Assembly: GCA_033763735.1 (NCBI GenBank)
Contig: JANRJY010000104.1
Location: forward strand, 10,162 to 74,161
DNA length: 64,000 nucleotides
Reading direction: 5' to 3'
From: JANRJY01 sp033763735
Lineage (GTDB): Bacteria > Bacteroidota > Bacteroidia > Cytophagales > UBA9547
Made by a program: the position numbers and the translations under genes. The notes beneath the pieces were generated by a model that saw only the letters and a list, made by a program, of their open reading frames with translations, searched no databases and was not told the DNA's origin. Shown here piece after piece: positions 10,301-18,779 of the stretch (position 1 is its first letter; each line of letters begins with the position of its first letter).

Positions 10301-11370
10301 CAATTATTGTTTCCCAACGTAATGTTATTAACGGTGTGGTTACTACTGACGGATTGTATTTAAATCCTTTCAGCGTTGGTGATATGGTTTATATTAATAA
10401 CTTTAGTGATATATTATCGGGTGCTGCAAATGGAAATTATTCAGTTGTCGGTGTTAATGGCAACTTTTTGACGGTAAGTTATCCCGGAGGAAATATTGGA
10501 ATGTCGTGTAACACCGGGTCAAATACTGAAATCACATTGGTGTACGCTTCTACTCAAAATGTAAGTATTAAACTACCATGGAGAGATGGAACTACTGATG
10601 CAACACCAAACTTTATAAATAACACTAATGATTACTTGAACTTAAAGTTAGGTATGCGGCTTGATGGTGGTGCAAATGACGGTAATTTCGCAGATGCCAC
10701 CCGGTCAATAATTGGTCCATCAAATTCAAATGCATCAGGAATATTATTAAGTAAAAGTTTTAGCACTTCAACGCTTACTGGAGGGTTAAAATCTCGGTTT
10801 TTCAACTTTGGTGGCGCCATAACGGTAACTCCATTACCTGTTTTAAATATAATAAACTTTGATGCAATCGTTTACAATAAATCAGTAGAGCTTACCTGGA
10901 GCTTAAAACATACTAAAAATGATGTAGCATATATAATTCAAAGAAGTAGTGATGCCAGTAATTTTACCGATTTAATATCTGAAAATTCTTCTAAATCAAA
11001 AACCGTTTTTTCAAGAACAGATGATGTGCCATTAAAAGGCATTTCGTATTATCGTTTAAAAATTGTGAAAGACAATGGAAACCATGAATATAGTGAAATT
11101 AAGACTGTTAATTTTGATTCTGAAAGTAATATTTCTCTTTATCCGAATCCAATAGCCAAAGGTACTTTTTTATCAATTTACAAAACAAATGATACTCCTA
11201 CGGAAGGGTTCAAGTTTACTTTAATGGATTTGACAGGCAAAAATATTCTTTCAGGTTGGGTTCAAAATGAAAACAGTATTCTTATTCCGCAGTATTTGAG
11301 TGATGGGGTTTATTTCTTGAAAATAGATGACTCCATTTCATCACTTACCGAACGACTAATAGTTCGATGA
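7336..11370 (+). CDS. Large T9SS-secreted surface protein
   Basis: A 1,344-residue extracellular protein starting at TTG (7336) with a signal peptide (MKRLLLILFLTINSLFAA). Two related modules at about 20-115 and 575-690 (FYVRNG..CWSA...DDAIFDANSF against FYWIGK..NNWSNPSNWS...TNVIFDGNSY) are typical of Bacteroidota surface proteins with beta-helical or adhesin-like folds. A fibronectin-III-like domain follows (about 1165-1258, VELTWSLKH ... YYRLKIVKDNG). The last 80 residues are a T9SS type A sorting domain (ISLYPNPIAKG ... GVYFLKI ... RLIVR). It would be exported through the T9SS and attached to or released from the cell surface. No catalytic motif is recognised. Its stop codon directly abuts that of the convergent channel gene. 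Confidence 0.88.
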   Translation: MKRLLLILFLTINSLFAANRFYVRNGSGCGGTFNTTSCWSATSGGASGASVPTAADDAIFDANSFTAGGTITLDANMSFNTLDFFNINQNITVANGGNNTITIDNVVSGYSLRWASTASRISTLNANLTFNDDAVNFVFSTPGTGTVTVYGRLQTGASSAATGNFSVTGLSDKQFFWNDWTTSEIHSAIAVFQGVTTFGGNATNTCCTLTNFHENVDFLNDAVISGYISQFCTDDVSGTNARFFGKTTLNEWVRFHEPVKFYGATTVTGRFEHWSSPTNKKMYVAPGASLLFNGPRNGILWECGINANGPVTIARSNTGNAYVGFLARYSGTYPDTFNFVGNAIDFGDYISDNDNNQGVAIYANPVYMTTGSTMILGAFTYLRFDGTYDADGPNTGACTGCYTYPWTCPGTGYNRSTFGNFHMRPFAYVHFNDGNAVWTFNTFSITGNNMVELGSQSTCQMGEASYQIKNLVSSATACAGYNTIRNKVPGIGNYSSTGPRGGNNALVSISGSTTLTGTILQDIVNASNNSLVGITATIDLGGNRPAWITKNGNDWNGSSFPLRNSGNFSFTGVSTSETFYWIGKSNANNNWSNPSNWSLSSGGPPNAGGCIPSTRTNVIFDGNSYSANTQRTVLDGAYQYCKQMTWNLPASASGVMMFGTISGSKLQIWDDLKFSQYMINSFLGTVEFNSETTTSGYTLNTINSTTLDTYNYKGPVYFKNATTQWQLTSDLKAASSFNIVASKVDVSNNGTSSGTFANITVLGNWYLEGAQFSARTGTVHFKGTSTQSVQVWGNDTYMQDAFYNVIFENPSNFNLDSYDSKVFIAPGGSAKFVNGIVRTKTDNDSYHGLIFMKGSKALNYLGQDLATSNYYLLTSPGGPNNAWVTGEVVKWGTEDFVFPVGSDASWYFGHTATQYRPIALTSLTGVSGFNSTNIYNSSYYMGSGGWATTNFVSPLSIVGVNEYWKLGRVDMGWNPIRGRCAQRASNQVTIIVSQRNVINGVVTTDGLYLNPFSVGDMVYINNFSDILSGAANGNYSVVGVNGNFLTVSYPGGNIGMSCNTGSNTEITLVYASTQNVSIKLPWRDGTTDATPNFINNTNDYLNLKLGMRLDGGANDGNFADATRSIIGPSNSNASGILLSKSFSTSTLTGGLKSRFFNFGGAITVTPLPVLNIINFDAIVYNKSVELTWSLKHTKNDVAYIIQRSSDASNFTDLISENSSKSKTVFSRTDDVPLKGISYYRLKIVKDNGNHEYSEIKTVNFDSESNISLYPNPIAKGTFLSIYKTNDTPTEGFKFTLMDLTGKNILSGWVQNENSILIPQYLSDGVYFLKIDDSISSLTERLIVR

Positions 11371-12429
11371 TTAATTGCCTGAACAATAATTCCCCAAAAA
11401 CTTATCTATTTGCTTTTCAGTACCTAACAATATAAAAACATCTTTTTCAATTATTTTATATTTATCAGAAGGATTAACTAAAAATCCTTTTTTAGAATCG
11501 CGAATAGCAATTACCATTGCACCTGTGTTTTCCCTTACTTTTAATTGCTTGATTGTTTTGTTCTTATATTCAAGTTTTAATTGTTCATGGGCTACTTCCT
11601 CTATTTTTAGTTTTGTATTTTCATTTCCTTCAATTAATTCCATGAATTCAATTACTTCAGGTCCGGTCACATACTTCGCCATGTGAATTCCTCCAATTCG
11701 TTCTGGAACTACTACATAATCGGCCCCTGCACGTTTCAATTTTCCTTCAGCTGATTCATCGGAAGCTCGGGCAATAATTCTAATATTTGGATTTAACTCC
11801 CTGGCAGTAAGCGAAATAAACACATTATCAGCATCACTTGGAAGGCTTATGATAATTGCAGATGCTTTTGTTATACCCGCATCTATTAAAACATTATCTT
11901 CAGTTGCATCAGCAATAAAATAAGTGGCATTATTAATTTTATCACCTAAGTTTTTTTCAAGTATGGCTCTTTCCTTTTCTAAAATTACTAGATCATAATT
12001 ACTTTCTAAAAGCTCTTCAAAAGCTTTGCTTCCATTACGCCCAAATCCACACACAATTACATGATTTTCCATACGCGAAGCTTTGTTTCTTATTTTTAAT
12101 TTAGCAAATATGTCTTTTAACTCTCCTTCAAAAAAATAATGTGTAATAACCGAAACTGAAAACGCAAAGATACCCAGATTCATTAATATATAAAAAGCCG
12201 TAAATATCCTTCCATTGGGCGAAAGTGCATGCACTTCAGTGAATCCTACTGTACCCAAAGTAATTACAGTCATGTAGAATGCATTAAGGAAGCCATAATT
12301 TTCAATAAAAATAAAACCAGTCATACCTATGGCAATGCTTATTAAAAATAGCCCTAAAGCAATAAAAAGCCGATTTAGTCCAGAAAGAAATATAGTGTTA
12401 TTTGTAAAATTCTTAAATTGGAATTTCAT
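11371..12429 (-). CDS. RCK-domain potassium channel
   Basis: A 352-residue two-helix potassium channel with a cytoplasmic RCK module. Helices lie at about 17-40 and 76-100, separated by a pore loop TLGTVGFTE. Next come a TrkA-N Rossmann domain starting at about 123 (HVIVCGFGRNGSKAFEEL, GxGxxG) and a TrkA-C domain (about 270-350, ending at VFILLGTEKQIDKFL). The family gates K+ flux in response to nucleotides, Ca2+ or other ligands. The filter reads TVGFT (60-64) rather than canonical TVGYG: the final glycine is replaced by threonine, a variant I believe occurs in bacterial RCK channels but which bears on selectivity. Convergent with the T9SS gene, with no spacer between the two stop codons. 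Confidence 0.9.
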   Translation of the reverse strand: MKFQFKNFTNNTIFLSGLNRLFIALGLFLISIAIGMTGFIFIENYGFLNAFYMTVITLGTVGFTEVHALSPNGRIFTAFYILMNLGIFAFSVSVITHYFFEGELKDIFAKLKIRNKASRMENHVIVCGFGRNGSKAFEELLESNYDLVILEKERAILEKNLGDKINNATYFIADATEDNVLIDAGITKASAIIISLPSDADNVFISLTARELNPNIRIIARASDESAEGKLKRAGADYVVVPERIGGIHMAKYVTGPEVIEFMELIEGNENTKLKIEEVAHEQLKLEYKNKTIKQLKVRENTGAMVIAIRDSKKGFLVNPSDKYKIIEKDVFILLGTEKQIDKFLGNYCSGN

Positions 12430-12455
12430 TGAGGACTTAAGGTTAATACAAAAAG

Positions 12456-12911
12456 CTAAGTACTTATACCAAATTGCTTAAAATGGTGTGTAAAATGCTT
12501 GTTATGTGCTACAATCCATTGATCTTTTGTCAAAAATCCGAAGGTAGGATGATATGGTTTTGAATCAGGATTTCTTAAAAAGAAAGTGTCAAAATGTTCG
12601 ATATTGACAATCAAATCCATTAATGCATCTTCAAAATATACAAATTGGAGTGCTTGAAGCTCCGTTTTGGTGAAAGGAGACTTAATATTTTGAGGAAATT
12701 CATTAGGTCCCATCAGGAACCTTAAGGAGGATGAAAAGTCAGGTAAAGATTCAGGAATTTCTAATGTTTGTCTGCCGTTGGAGTATTTTATTACCTGAGT
12801 AATATGCTCTATCATTTGATGCAAATTCATAGTTCCCCATAGTGGCAATTGTTTGGGGTTTGCATTTAAAAAAATATCAGCGATATCAAGTGTTCTGAAA
12901 TCTGTTATCAT
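12456..12911 (-). CDS. DinB-like / DUF1569-type protein
   Basis: A 151-residue soluble helical protein. The sequence LWGTMNLHQMIEHITQVIKYSNG near the N-terminus and a histidine-rich C-terminus (WIVAHNKHFTHHFKQFG) match the general layout of DinB-like four-helix bundles, in which scattered histidines bind a metal. It most resembles the DUF1569 branch, assigned from pattern rather than a search. No catalytic activity can be assigned. It lies between the potassium channel and helicase genes on the same strand, 26 and 38 nt away, so co-transcription is possible. Confidence 0.6.
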   Translation of the reverse strand: MITDFRTLDIADIFLNANPKQLPLWGTMNLHQMIEHITQVIKYSNGRQTLEIPESLPDFSSSLRFLMGPNEFPQNIKSPFTKTELQALQFVYFEDALMDLIVNIEHFDTFFLRNPDSKPYHPTFGFLTKDQWIVAHNKHFTHHFKQFGIST

Positions 12912-12949
12912 AACTAAAAGGCGGTAAAATACAAGAAAATTTGGTTACC

Positions 12950-15900
12950 TTATTCAAAAGTTTTCCCCAACCAAAAATTGCGACTGTAAAGTCGGCTCAC
13001 TTTCCATTTTTTATTCACCAAGCTCACAGGTAAATATGCAAACCAATCTTTAATTGAGGGTGAACTAAAAAAGATATCGTCATCAGTAAAAACTAAATTG
13101 TTTTCTTCAGATGCAAGTTTCAAATCGGAATATTCAGAAATTAAATATTCTGATTCGTAATTGGCTATCATTTTATTCTTTAAATACCATGAATTACCAA
13201 AAACATGGTTTTGAACATCAATTTTATCTGATTTCCCTTCCGATACATTTCGAGCATATGCCAGATATTTGCGAAGTATCTTAGGTCCTTCATGTAATGT
13301 GTTTTCAACCTTTAGTTCCTCAGGCAATATACTTGTCACAATTACAATTTTATCTTTTGCTCTTGTTACAGCAACATTCAATCTATTTTCACCACCTACG
13401 AGGTTAAGCAGTCCAAATTGAAGATTAAGTTTACCAGCTTTGTCCCTGGCATACCCCACGCTAAACATTATTATATCACGTTCGTCCCCCTGAACATTTT
13501 CAATATTTTTAATGAACAAATTTTTGGGTTTTTTCCAATGTTGCTTCTGAATTTTTGATTCAATCAGGTTTTCAATAAGTATTTGTTGCTGCATATTGAA
13601 AGTAACCACCCCGATTTCTTTATCAGGAAAGGCATTTTGATGAATTTCTATTTGACGAATAATTTCTTCGGCCTCAGTTAAATTGCTGTTATTGTGCCAT
13701 ATGCCATCTACTTTGACGAATTGTATTGCTTTAGCTTCTTGAATTGCCTCGGGAATTAATCTTAACTTATTCTTGTAAAATTCTTGATTTGAAAATCTGA
13801 TCAGCTCCGGATATTTGCTTCTATAATGTTCACACAACATAACTTGAGGCAAAAATTTATCAGCCAAATTAAGCAATGAATCAATCTCTGTTTCAGGGGT
13901 TTCATCACTTTCGTCTTCCCATCGAGGTTTGTACAAATCATTGGGCATGAGCTGCTTATCATCGCCTACGATCATTATTTGTTGTGCTCTATAAATGGCT
14001 GGTATAGCTTTTTCAACAAAACATTGGGAAGCCTCATCAAATACTACTAAATCAAATTTTGCATCAATATCAAATATAGCAGAAACCGTTTCGGGGGACG
14101 CTAACCAAACGGGTAACAAATCAGTAACTTCCTCATAATGTGTTTGTATGAGTTTACGCAAAGGCCATATTTTTTTCTTTTTGGTTACCTGATGTTTCAA
14201 ATCGCGATAAGTAATCTGATTGCGAAGTCGGTTGAATTCAAGATTTTTGTAGGTATTTTCTCTTGCTTTGATAAGCACAATTTCGTTTGCCAATTTTTCC
14301 TTTTCAGCAATCAATTTTTGGAGCTTATTTTCGAGATTATTAAATGCAGGTGTTGATACTTTTTGCAATACAGGATGCTTATGCTCAACATCTTCAATCC
14401 AACTCAGATATGCTTGATTTTGAATTTGATTGCACCATTCATTTGGATTTGTATGGACTAATTGATTTAATAAAGTCCTTTCGGATGAATTTAAATTTTT
14501 AACCAACTGATGATATGCAACAATCGTATCGAAATGCAAATTAAAAAGGCTAGTTATTTTAGTTAAGTTGGATTTTTCTAAAAATTGCTCAATTACTTTT
14601 ACCTCAAAATATTTATTCCATTGTATATAATCCAAGTTAAATTCATTGATTACTCCAACAAAATCATTCAGCTTGAATATCCAAATATCTAAATGCCTTT
14701 TGAACACAATATCAATACTATTAAAAAAGATAGAATTATTCATAAACTCCTGTAATTCAATGCATTTACTCAAATAGATTGAAAATTTTTCTTTTGAATT
14801 TGATTCATAAATATCTAAGCCATACCGATCAAAAAAATAGTCAATTTGCTCAGATAATTTTATAGATTGATTCAAATGTTGACTCAAATTTGAAAGCTCT
14901 GAAATTTGAAATGTTAAATTGTATTCTTTAAGAATTGTGATTACTTCTTTTCCTTTTTTTGATATCCATTTGAAATAAAAATGTGTATAAAAAATGTTCA
15001 TTTGTGACAATGCATATTCTATTTTCTTTAATTTGGAACATAACAATTCTATTTTATCATACTTAGCACCTTTTTCGAATAAAACAAGAATACCTTTTAT
15101 CTTCTTAATTAATTGATTAAGTGCAACTTCAGGTTTTTCATGGTTAAAAACATAAGTTGCAATATCAACAGCATTGTTATCCTTACAAAAATCATTAAAC
15201 CGATTGAGCTCCAGATTATGGCTATTAATAGTCATAATCTCAACATATGAAACTTCAAAACCAACTGTATTTAATTTTTGAGAATGGTTATAAAAAACTG
15301 TAGGAGCATTTTTTAATATTTCAAGAATTTTGATTCTATCAAATGTTCCAAAATTGCTATAATCAATTGAATTCCAATAGTTTGAATCGTAATCATTTAA
15401 AATTATACGGTAAGCAACTATTTCGTTTAATTTAGTTATGAGATTATCTAGTTTGGTTTTATCCAAATTTTTAATAATCTCATTGTTTTGATAATTTTTA
15501 TCAGCAATCGAACAATTCAAATACATTTCCTTTACGGATATTCCATACTTTGAATTTTCAAAAAGTGCATCTTTAAATTCATTTAATTCGGAGGTCAAAG
15601 CATCAATTTCACGAGATATTTGCAAAAATGATCTTTCCAAATAAATAGCATCCAGTGAGTTATTTGCATTTTGGTATGCTTCCAATTGTTCAATTTGATT
15701 CAAAAGTGCGTCAAATACCCGCCTTCTATCCGTTTTGAAATCATGAACAACTGTGCAAAAATGTTGCAAACCAGCCATTTGAAGCCTTTCATAAATCACG
15801 TCCAATGCTACTTTTTTCTGACAAATAACCAATACACGTTTCCGTTTTGCAATCATGTCAGATATCACATTACATATTAGTTGTGATTTGCCTGTTCCGG

Positions 15901-16831
15901 GAGGACCTTGCACTACCAAACTTGTACCTTCGGCTAATTTACGCAATGCATTTTCCTGATAAGCATCGATTTTAAAAGGGGTGAATATATTTTCTTCTTT
16001 TATTAGTTTGATTTTATCAGAATTCAAAGAGTCGAACCAATCACTAAATGTATTAAAATTACTTTTTTCAATAATTGAATCATAGTCAGCAGAAATTACC
16101 GAACCCGATTGTTGAAAAAATCCTATCAATGCTTCTGGAATTAACTTTAGCTGACCTACACCGTAGTGCAATTCAATTTCTCCTTTTTTATAATTGTAAA
16201 AAGCTTGAATTTTATTGAGGTATAAATCTTGATTGAAATTAATTTCAAGACTTGATTTTTTTAAAAACTGATAGAGTTCATTTCTGAATGTCAACAAATC
16301 ATCAAAATCATTCTCAAAAAAAGCCTCAAAACTTTCAATGTCAACACTTACTTTATTGAAATGCGCATAAGCCAATAAAAAACTATGATTAAAAACAGGA
16401 GGTTCATCAATTCTTTTGCAAATTTCCCAATGTTTGAAATCATTAATTTGAATTGAAATCGGATAAAAAATTAAAGGACATCGAACAACACTCCCATCAT
16501 TAAATTGTCCTGTTACAAATGGGTAACAAATATACAGATCATTAGCCCCAAGTTCATCAAACACAAATTGCTGCTTACGTGAAATGTTTCGTAATTTTTT
16601 ACTTAGTTCATTATTATCTGCATCTCTGCTATCAATATATGGTGCAATTTTGATTGGTTTGTTGGCACAAATTATTTTTTCTAATATTTCAAAAGAGGTT
16701 TGACCTTGAACATAATCCAGTTCGGTCAAATTAAAGTCATTGGCAACAGACAATTTATGCAACACCAACGAACGATTGTTTGCGGTAAGATTGGTTAACT
16801 TTTTTTGGTATGTTTTTAATATCGAATTCAA
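12950..16831 (-). CDS. Superfamily 1 helicase-like AAA ATPase (large, DNA2/Upf1-type)
   Basis: A 1,293-residue SF1 ATPase. The N-terminus (TYQKKLTNLTANNRSLVLHKL) is like that of the DUF4011/AAA-type SF1 helicases. Walker A GPPGTGKSQ lies at about 308-316, and motif II VVFDEASQC at about 925-933, an unusually wide gap filled by mostly helical sequence. EHYRSKYPELI (about 998) and motif VI NRLNVAVTRAKDK (about 1146-1158) complete the C-terminal RecA-like domain. The start is TTG (16829-16831): an in-frame stop four codons upstream leaves no ATG that keeps the conserved N-terminus. It probably unwinds or translocates on nucleic acid. No nuclease domain is recognised at the C-terminus. Related proteins occur in defence loci, but no partner defence gene is visible here. 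Confidence 0.85.
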   Translation of the reverse strand: MNSILKTYQKKLTNLTANNRSLVLHKLSVANDFNLTELDYVQGQTSFEILEKIICANKPIKIAPYIDSRDADNNELSKKLRNISRKQQFVFDELGANDLYICYPFVTGQFNDGSVVRCPLIFYPISIQINDFKHWEICKRIDEPPVFNHSFLLAYAHFNKVSVDIESFEAFFENDFDDLLTFRNELYQFLKKSSLEINFNQDLYLNKIQAFYNYKKGEIELHYGVGQLKLIPEALIGFFQQSGSVISADYDSIIEKSNFNTFSDWFDSLNSDKIKLIKEENIFTPFKIDAYQENALRKLAEGTSLVVQGPPGTGKSQLICNVISDMIAKRKRVLVICQKKVALDVIYERLQMAGLQHFCTVVHDFKTDRRRVFDALLNQIEQLEAYQNANNSLDAIYLERSFLQISREIDALTSELNEFKDALFENSKYGISVKEMYLNCSIADKNYQNNEIIKNLDKTKLDNLITKLNEIVAYRIILNDYDSNYWNSIDYSNFGTFDRIKILEILKNAPTVFYNHSQKLNTVGFEVSYVEIMTINSHNLELNRFNDFCKDNNAVDIATYVFNHEKPEVALNQLIKKIKGILVLFEKGAKYDKIELLCSKLKKIEYALSQMNIFYTHFYFKWISKKGKEVITILKEYNLTFQISELSNLSQHLNQSIKLSEQIDYFFDRYGLDIYESNSKEKFSIYLSKCIELQEFMNNSIFFNSIDIVFKRHLDIWIFKLNDFVGVINEFNLDYIQWNKYFEVKVIEQFLEKSNLTKITSLFNLHFDTIVAYHQLVKNLNSSERTLLNQLVHTNPNEWCNQIQNQAYLSWIEDVEHKHPVLQKVSTPAFNNLENKLQKLIAEKEKLANEIVLIKARENTYKNLEFNRLRNQITYRDLKHQVTKKKKIWPLRKLIQTHYEEVTDLLPVWLASPETVSAIFDIDAKFDLVVFDEASQCFVEKAIPAIYRAQQIMIVGDDKQLMPNDLYKPRWEDESDETPETEIDSLLNLADKFLPQVMLCEHYRSKYPELIRFSNQEFYKNKLRLIPEAIQEAKAIQFVKVDGIWHNNSNLTEAEEIIRQIEIHQNAFPDKEIGVVTFNMQQQILIENLIESKIQKQHWKKPKNLFIKNIENVQGDERDIIMFSVGYARDKAGKLNLQFGLLNLVGGENRLNVAVTRAKDKIVIVTSILPEELKVENTLHEGPKILRKYLAYARNVSEGKSDKIDVQNHVFGNSWYLKNKMIANYESEYLISEYSDLKLASEENNLVFTDDDIFFSSPSIKDWFAYLPVSLVNKKWKVSRLYSRNFWLGKTFE

Positions 16832-16884
16832 AGCGTAGAATTAACTACAAATAACCACAAAAATGACTTAAAAAAAATGATTAA

Positions 16885-18354
16885 TTATTTGGGCAAATGT
16901 TTGTGTCGGTTGGGAATGGTTAAAGTAAATACCGATCCTTCTCCATATTCAGATTTCACCTCAATTGTACCATGCAATTTGTACACAATTTGTTGAACCA
17001 CATATAATCCTAAACCGGAACCTCCATTATTATCTGCTCCTTTAAAAAACATGTCAAATACTTTATCAATATACTGCGGCTTTATTCCAATACCATTATC
17101 AATAAACGATACAACCGCAACATCTTCATTTACATTAATATTGATTTTGATAAAAGAGTCAGCCATTTTTAGATTTTGAAACTTTATTGCGTTTGAAAGT
17201 ATATTGCTAAATAATATAGATATACGCATTTTATCAGATACAAAATCGGCATTTTGGCTTACTGAAAATATTTTTTGAATTCTATTAAAATATTCTTTTT
17301 CCTGAAGCATGTCTATTTGATCATGATAAATTTCTTCAAAATCGACCAAATCAAACTCAATATCCATTTTATTGTTTCTGGAGTAATTAGTCATGTCAGA
17401 CACATAATTGTCCAATTTTTCGACAGAAATATTTATTAAGTCAAGATATTTTACCTTTTTCAGATCGTCTTTCTCCATTTTTATGAGATTAACCAACCCT
17501 TTAATGGATTTCATCGGTGATTTCAAATCGTGTGAAGCACGATATAAAAAATTATCGAGTTCCGTATTTGCCTTAACTAGTTCAATTTCAGCTAATTTTC
17601 TATCGTCTATAGGAGTAGCAATAGCCAATAAAAACTCAGGTTTTTTTGAATCATCCAAAGAAATAATTCTCTGGCGCATTTGCACCCATTGAATAGAGTT
17701 ATCTTTACATTTCACCCTAAACTCAACTTCTTCCGGCAGACTACTTTTATTTTCAAGTACTCTTTTCCAATGTTCGTCCATTAATTGTGAATCATCTGAA
17801 TGAATCAAATCAGGTGGACTAAGTGATAAAAATTCATCCCTGGAGTAGCCAAATACCATGTCTTTATTAAAATAAATCGATTTTTTTGATTTCATGTCAA
17901 TCAAGTTGATAATATCAGGAGAAAAATCAGCAATCATCTTGAATTTTTCTTCATTATATCTTAAAATGTCATAAACAGGAGTTTCTTTAGAAACAGCATC
18001 TGCGTTCTTTTTAAAAGAATTTGCATTGATAGCTGAATCAATTACTGTAAATCCGTCTTTTGATTTAAGTATTTCCAATTGGTTTGAATCACTATGTTGA
18101 TTCAAAATCAATACTGGTATTTTGGTTGTATAATTTGAAATATAATTAAATACCTGTAAACACAATTTTTCAGTAATTGCATGAAAAAACACTACTAATG
18201 CACTTGGTATGGTGTCTTTTATAATTTTTTCAAACGAATTTATTGTAGAAATATCACCCAAAACACCATTTTTAAGATCATTAAAATAATAATCTGATTG
18301 GTTGGAACCGGAAAGGTTATATCCAACTAGGAGTATGTTACTATTGGCTATCAC
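16885..18354 (-). CDS. PAS-domain sensor histidine kinase
   Basis: A 489-residue cytoplasmic hybrid-like kinase with no membrane helix. Residues about 1-115 look like a degenerate receiver domain in which the phospho-acceptor aspartate is not evident (SALVVFFHAI at the expected strand). A PAS domain (about 138-262) with a PAC-like tail (KPEFLLAIATPIDDRK) follows. HisKA has the H-box RASHDLKSPMKS (H275). HATPase_c shows N box NILSNAIKFQ, G1 FIDNGIGI and G2 GGSGLGLYVV. It autophosphorylates and would donate to an unlinked response regulator, since none is encoded nearby. The start is GTG (18352-18354). Divergent from the GH30 gene. Confidence 0.9.
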   Translation of the reverse strand: MIANSNILLVGYNLSGSNQSDYYFNDLKNGVLGDISTINSFEKIIKDTIPSALVVFFHAITEKLCLQVFNYISNYTTKIPVLILNQHSDSNQLEILKSKDGFTVIDSAINANSFKKNADAVSKETPVYDILRYNEEKFKMIADFSPDIINLIDMKSKKSIYFNKDMVFGYSRDEFLSLSPPDLIHSDDSQLMDEHWKRVLENKSSLPEEVEFRVKCKDNSIQWVQMRQRIISLDDSKKPEFLLAIATPIDDRKLAEIELVKANTELDNFLYRASHDLKSPMKSIKGLVNLIKMEKDDLKKVKYLDLINISVEKLDNYVSDMTNYSRNNKMDIEFDLVDFEEIYHDQIDMLQEKEYFNRIQKIFSVSQNADFVSDKMRISILFSNILSNAIKFQNLKMADSFIKININVNEDVAVVSFIDNGIGIKPQYIDKVFDMFFKGADNNGGSGLGLYVVQQIVYKLHGTIEVKSEYGEGSVFTLTIPNRHKHLPK

Positions 18355-18779
18355 AAAAATTAAGAGATAGAAATTTGGGGTTTGATGTATGTATTCGTAA
18401 AAATTGTAATAAATGTTACATAAAAAAGATAAAAAAGATAACGGAGAAATAATTTATCATTAATAATGTCTGTAATATGATTTGTAGCTTAATATAATTC
18501 AGTAAATGATAAATTCATTACGGAAAAGTAACATGAAATTTCTTAAATCTATCTAATTATTAACCTGTAAACCAATTAAAAATCCCGAATTAATTATTTT
18601 ATATTTAAATGACAACCTAAAATTATATGGCTATAGCTTTAAAAATCAAGCATATTTTAACTAAATTTTTAAAATTAAAATAATATTATTTTTTCATTGA
18701 ATAATACCATTTTTTATTTATATTAGATAAACAAATAAGCTTTCAAATTATAAAATATTACGCTTAAATAACTAATAAA
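18355..18779. other. 425-bp divergent intergenic region
   Basis: A very AT-rich region between the divergent histidine kinase and giant GH30 genes. It must hold both promoters, but I could not pick a convincing Bacteroidota -33/-7 pair. No open reading frame with coding character, RNA gene or repeat was seen. Confidence 0.5.
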
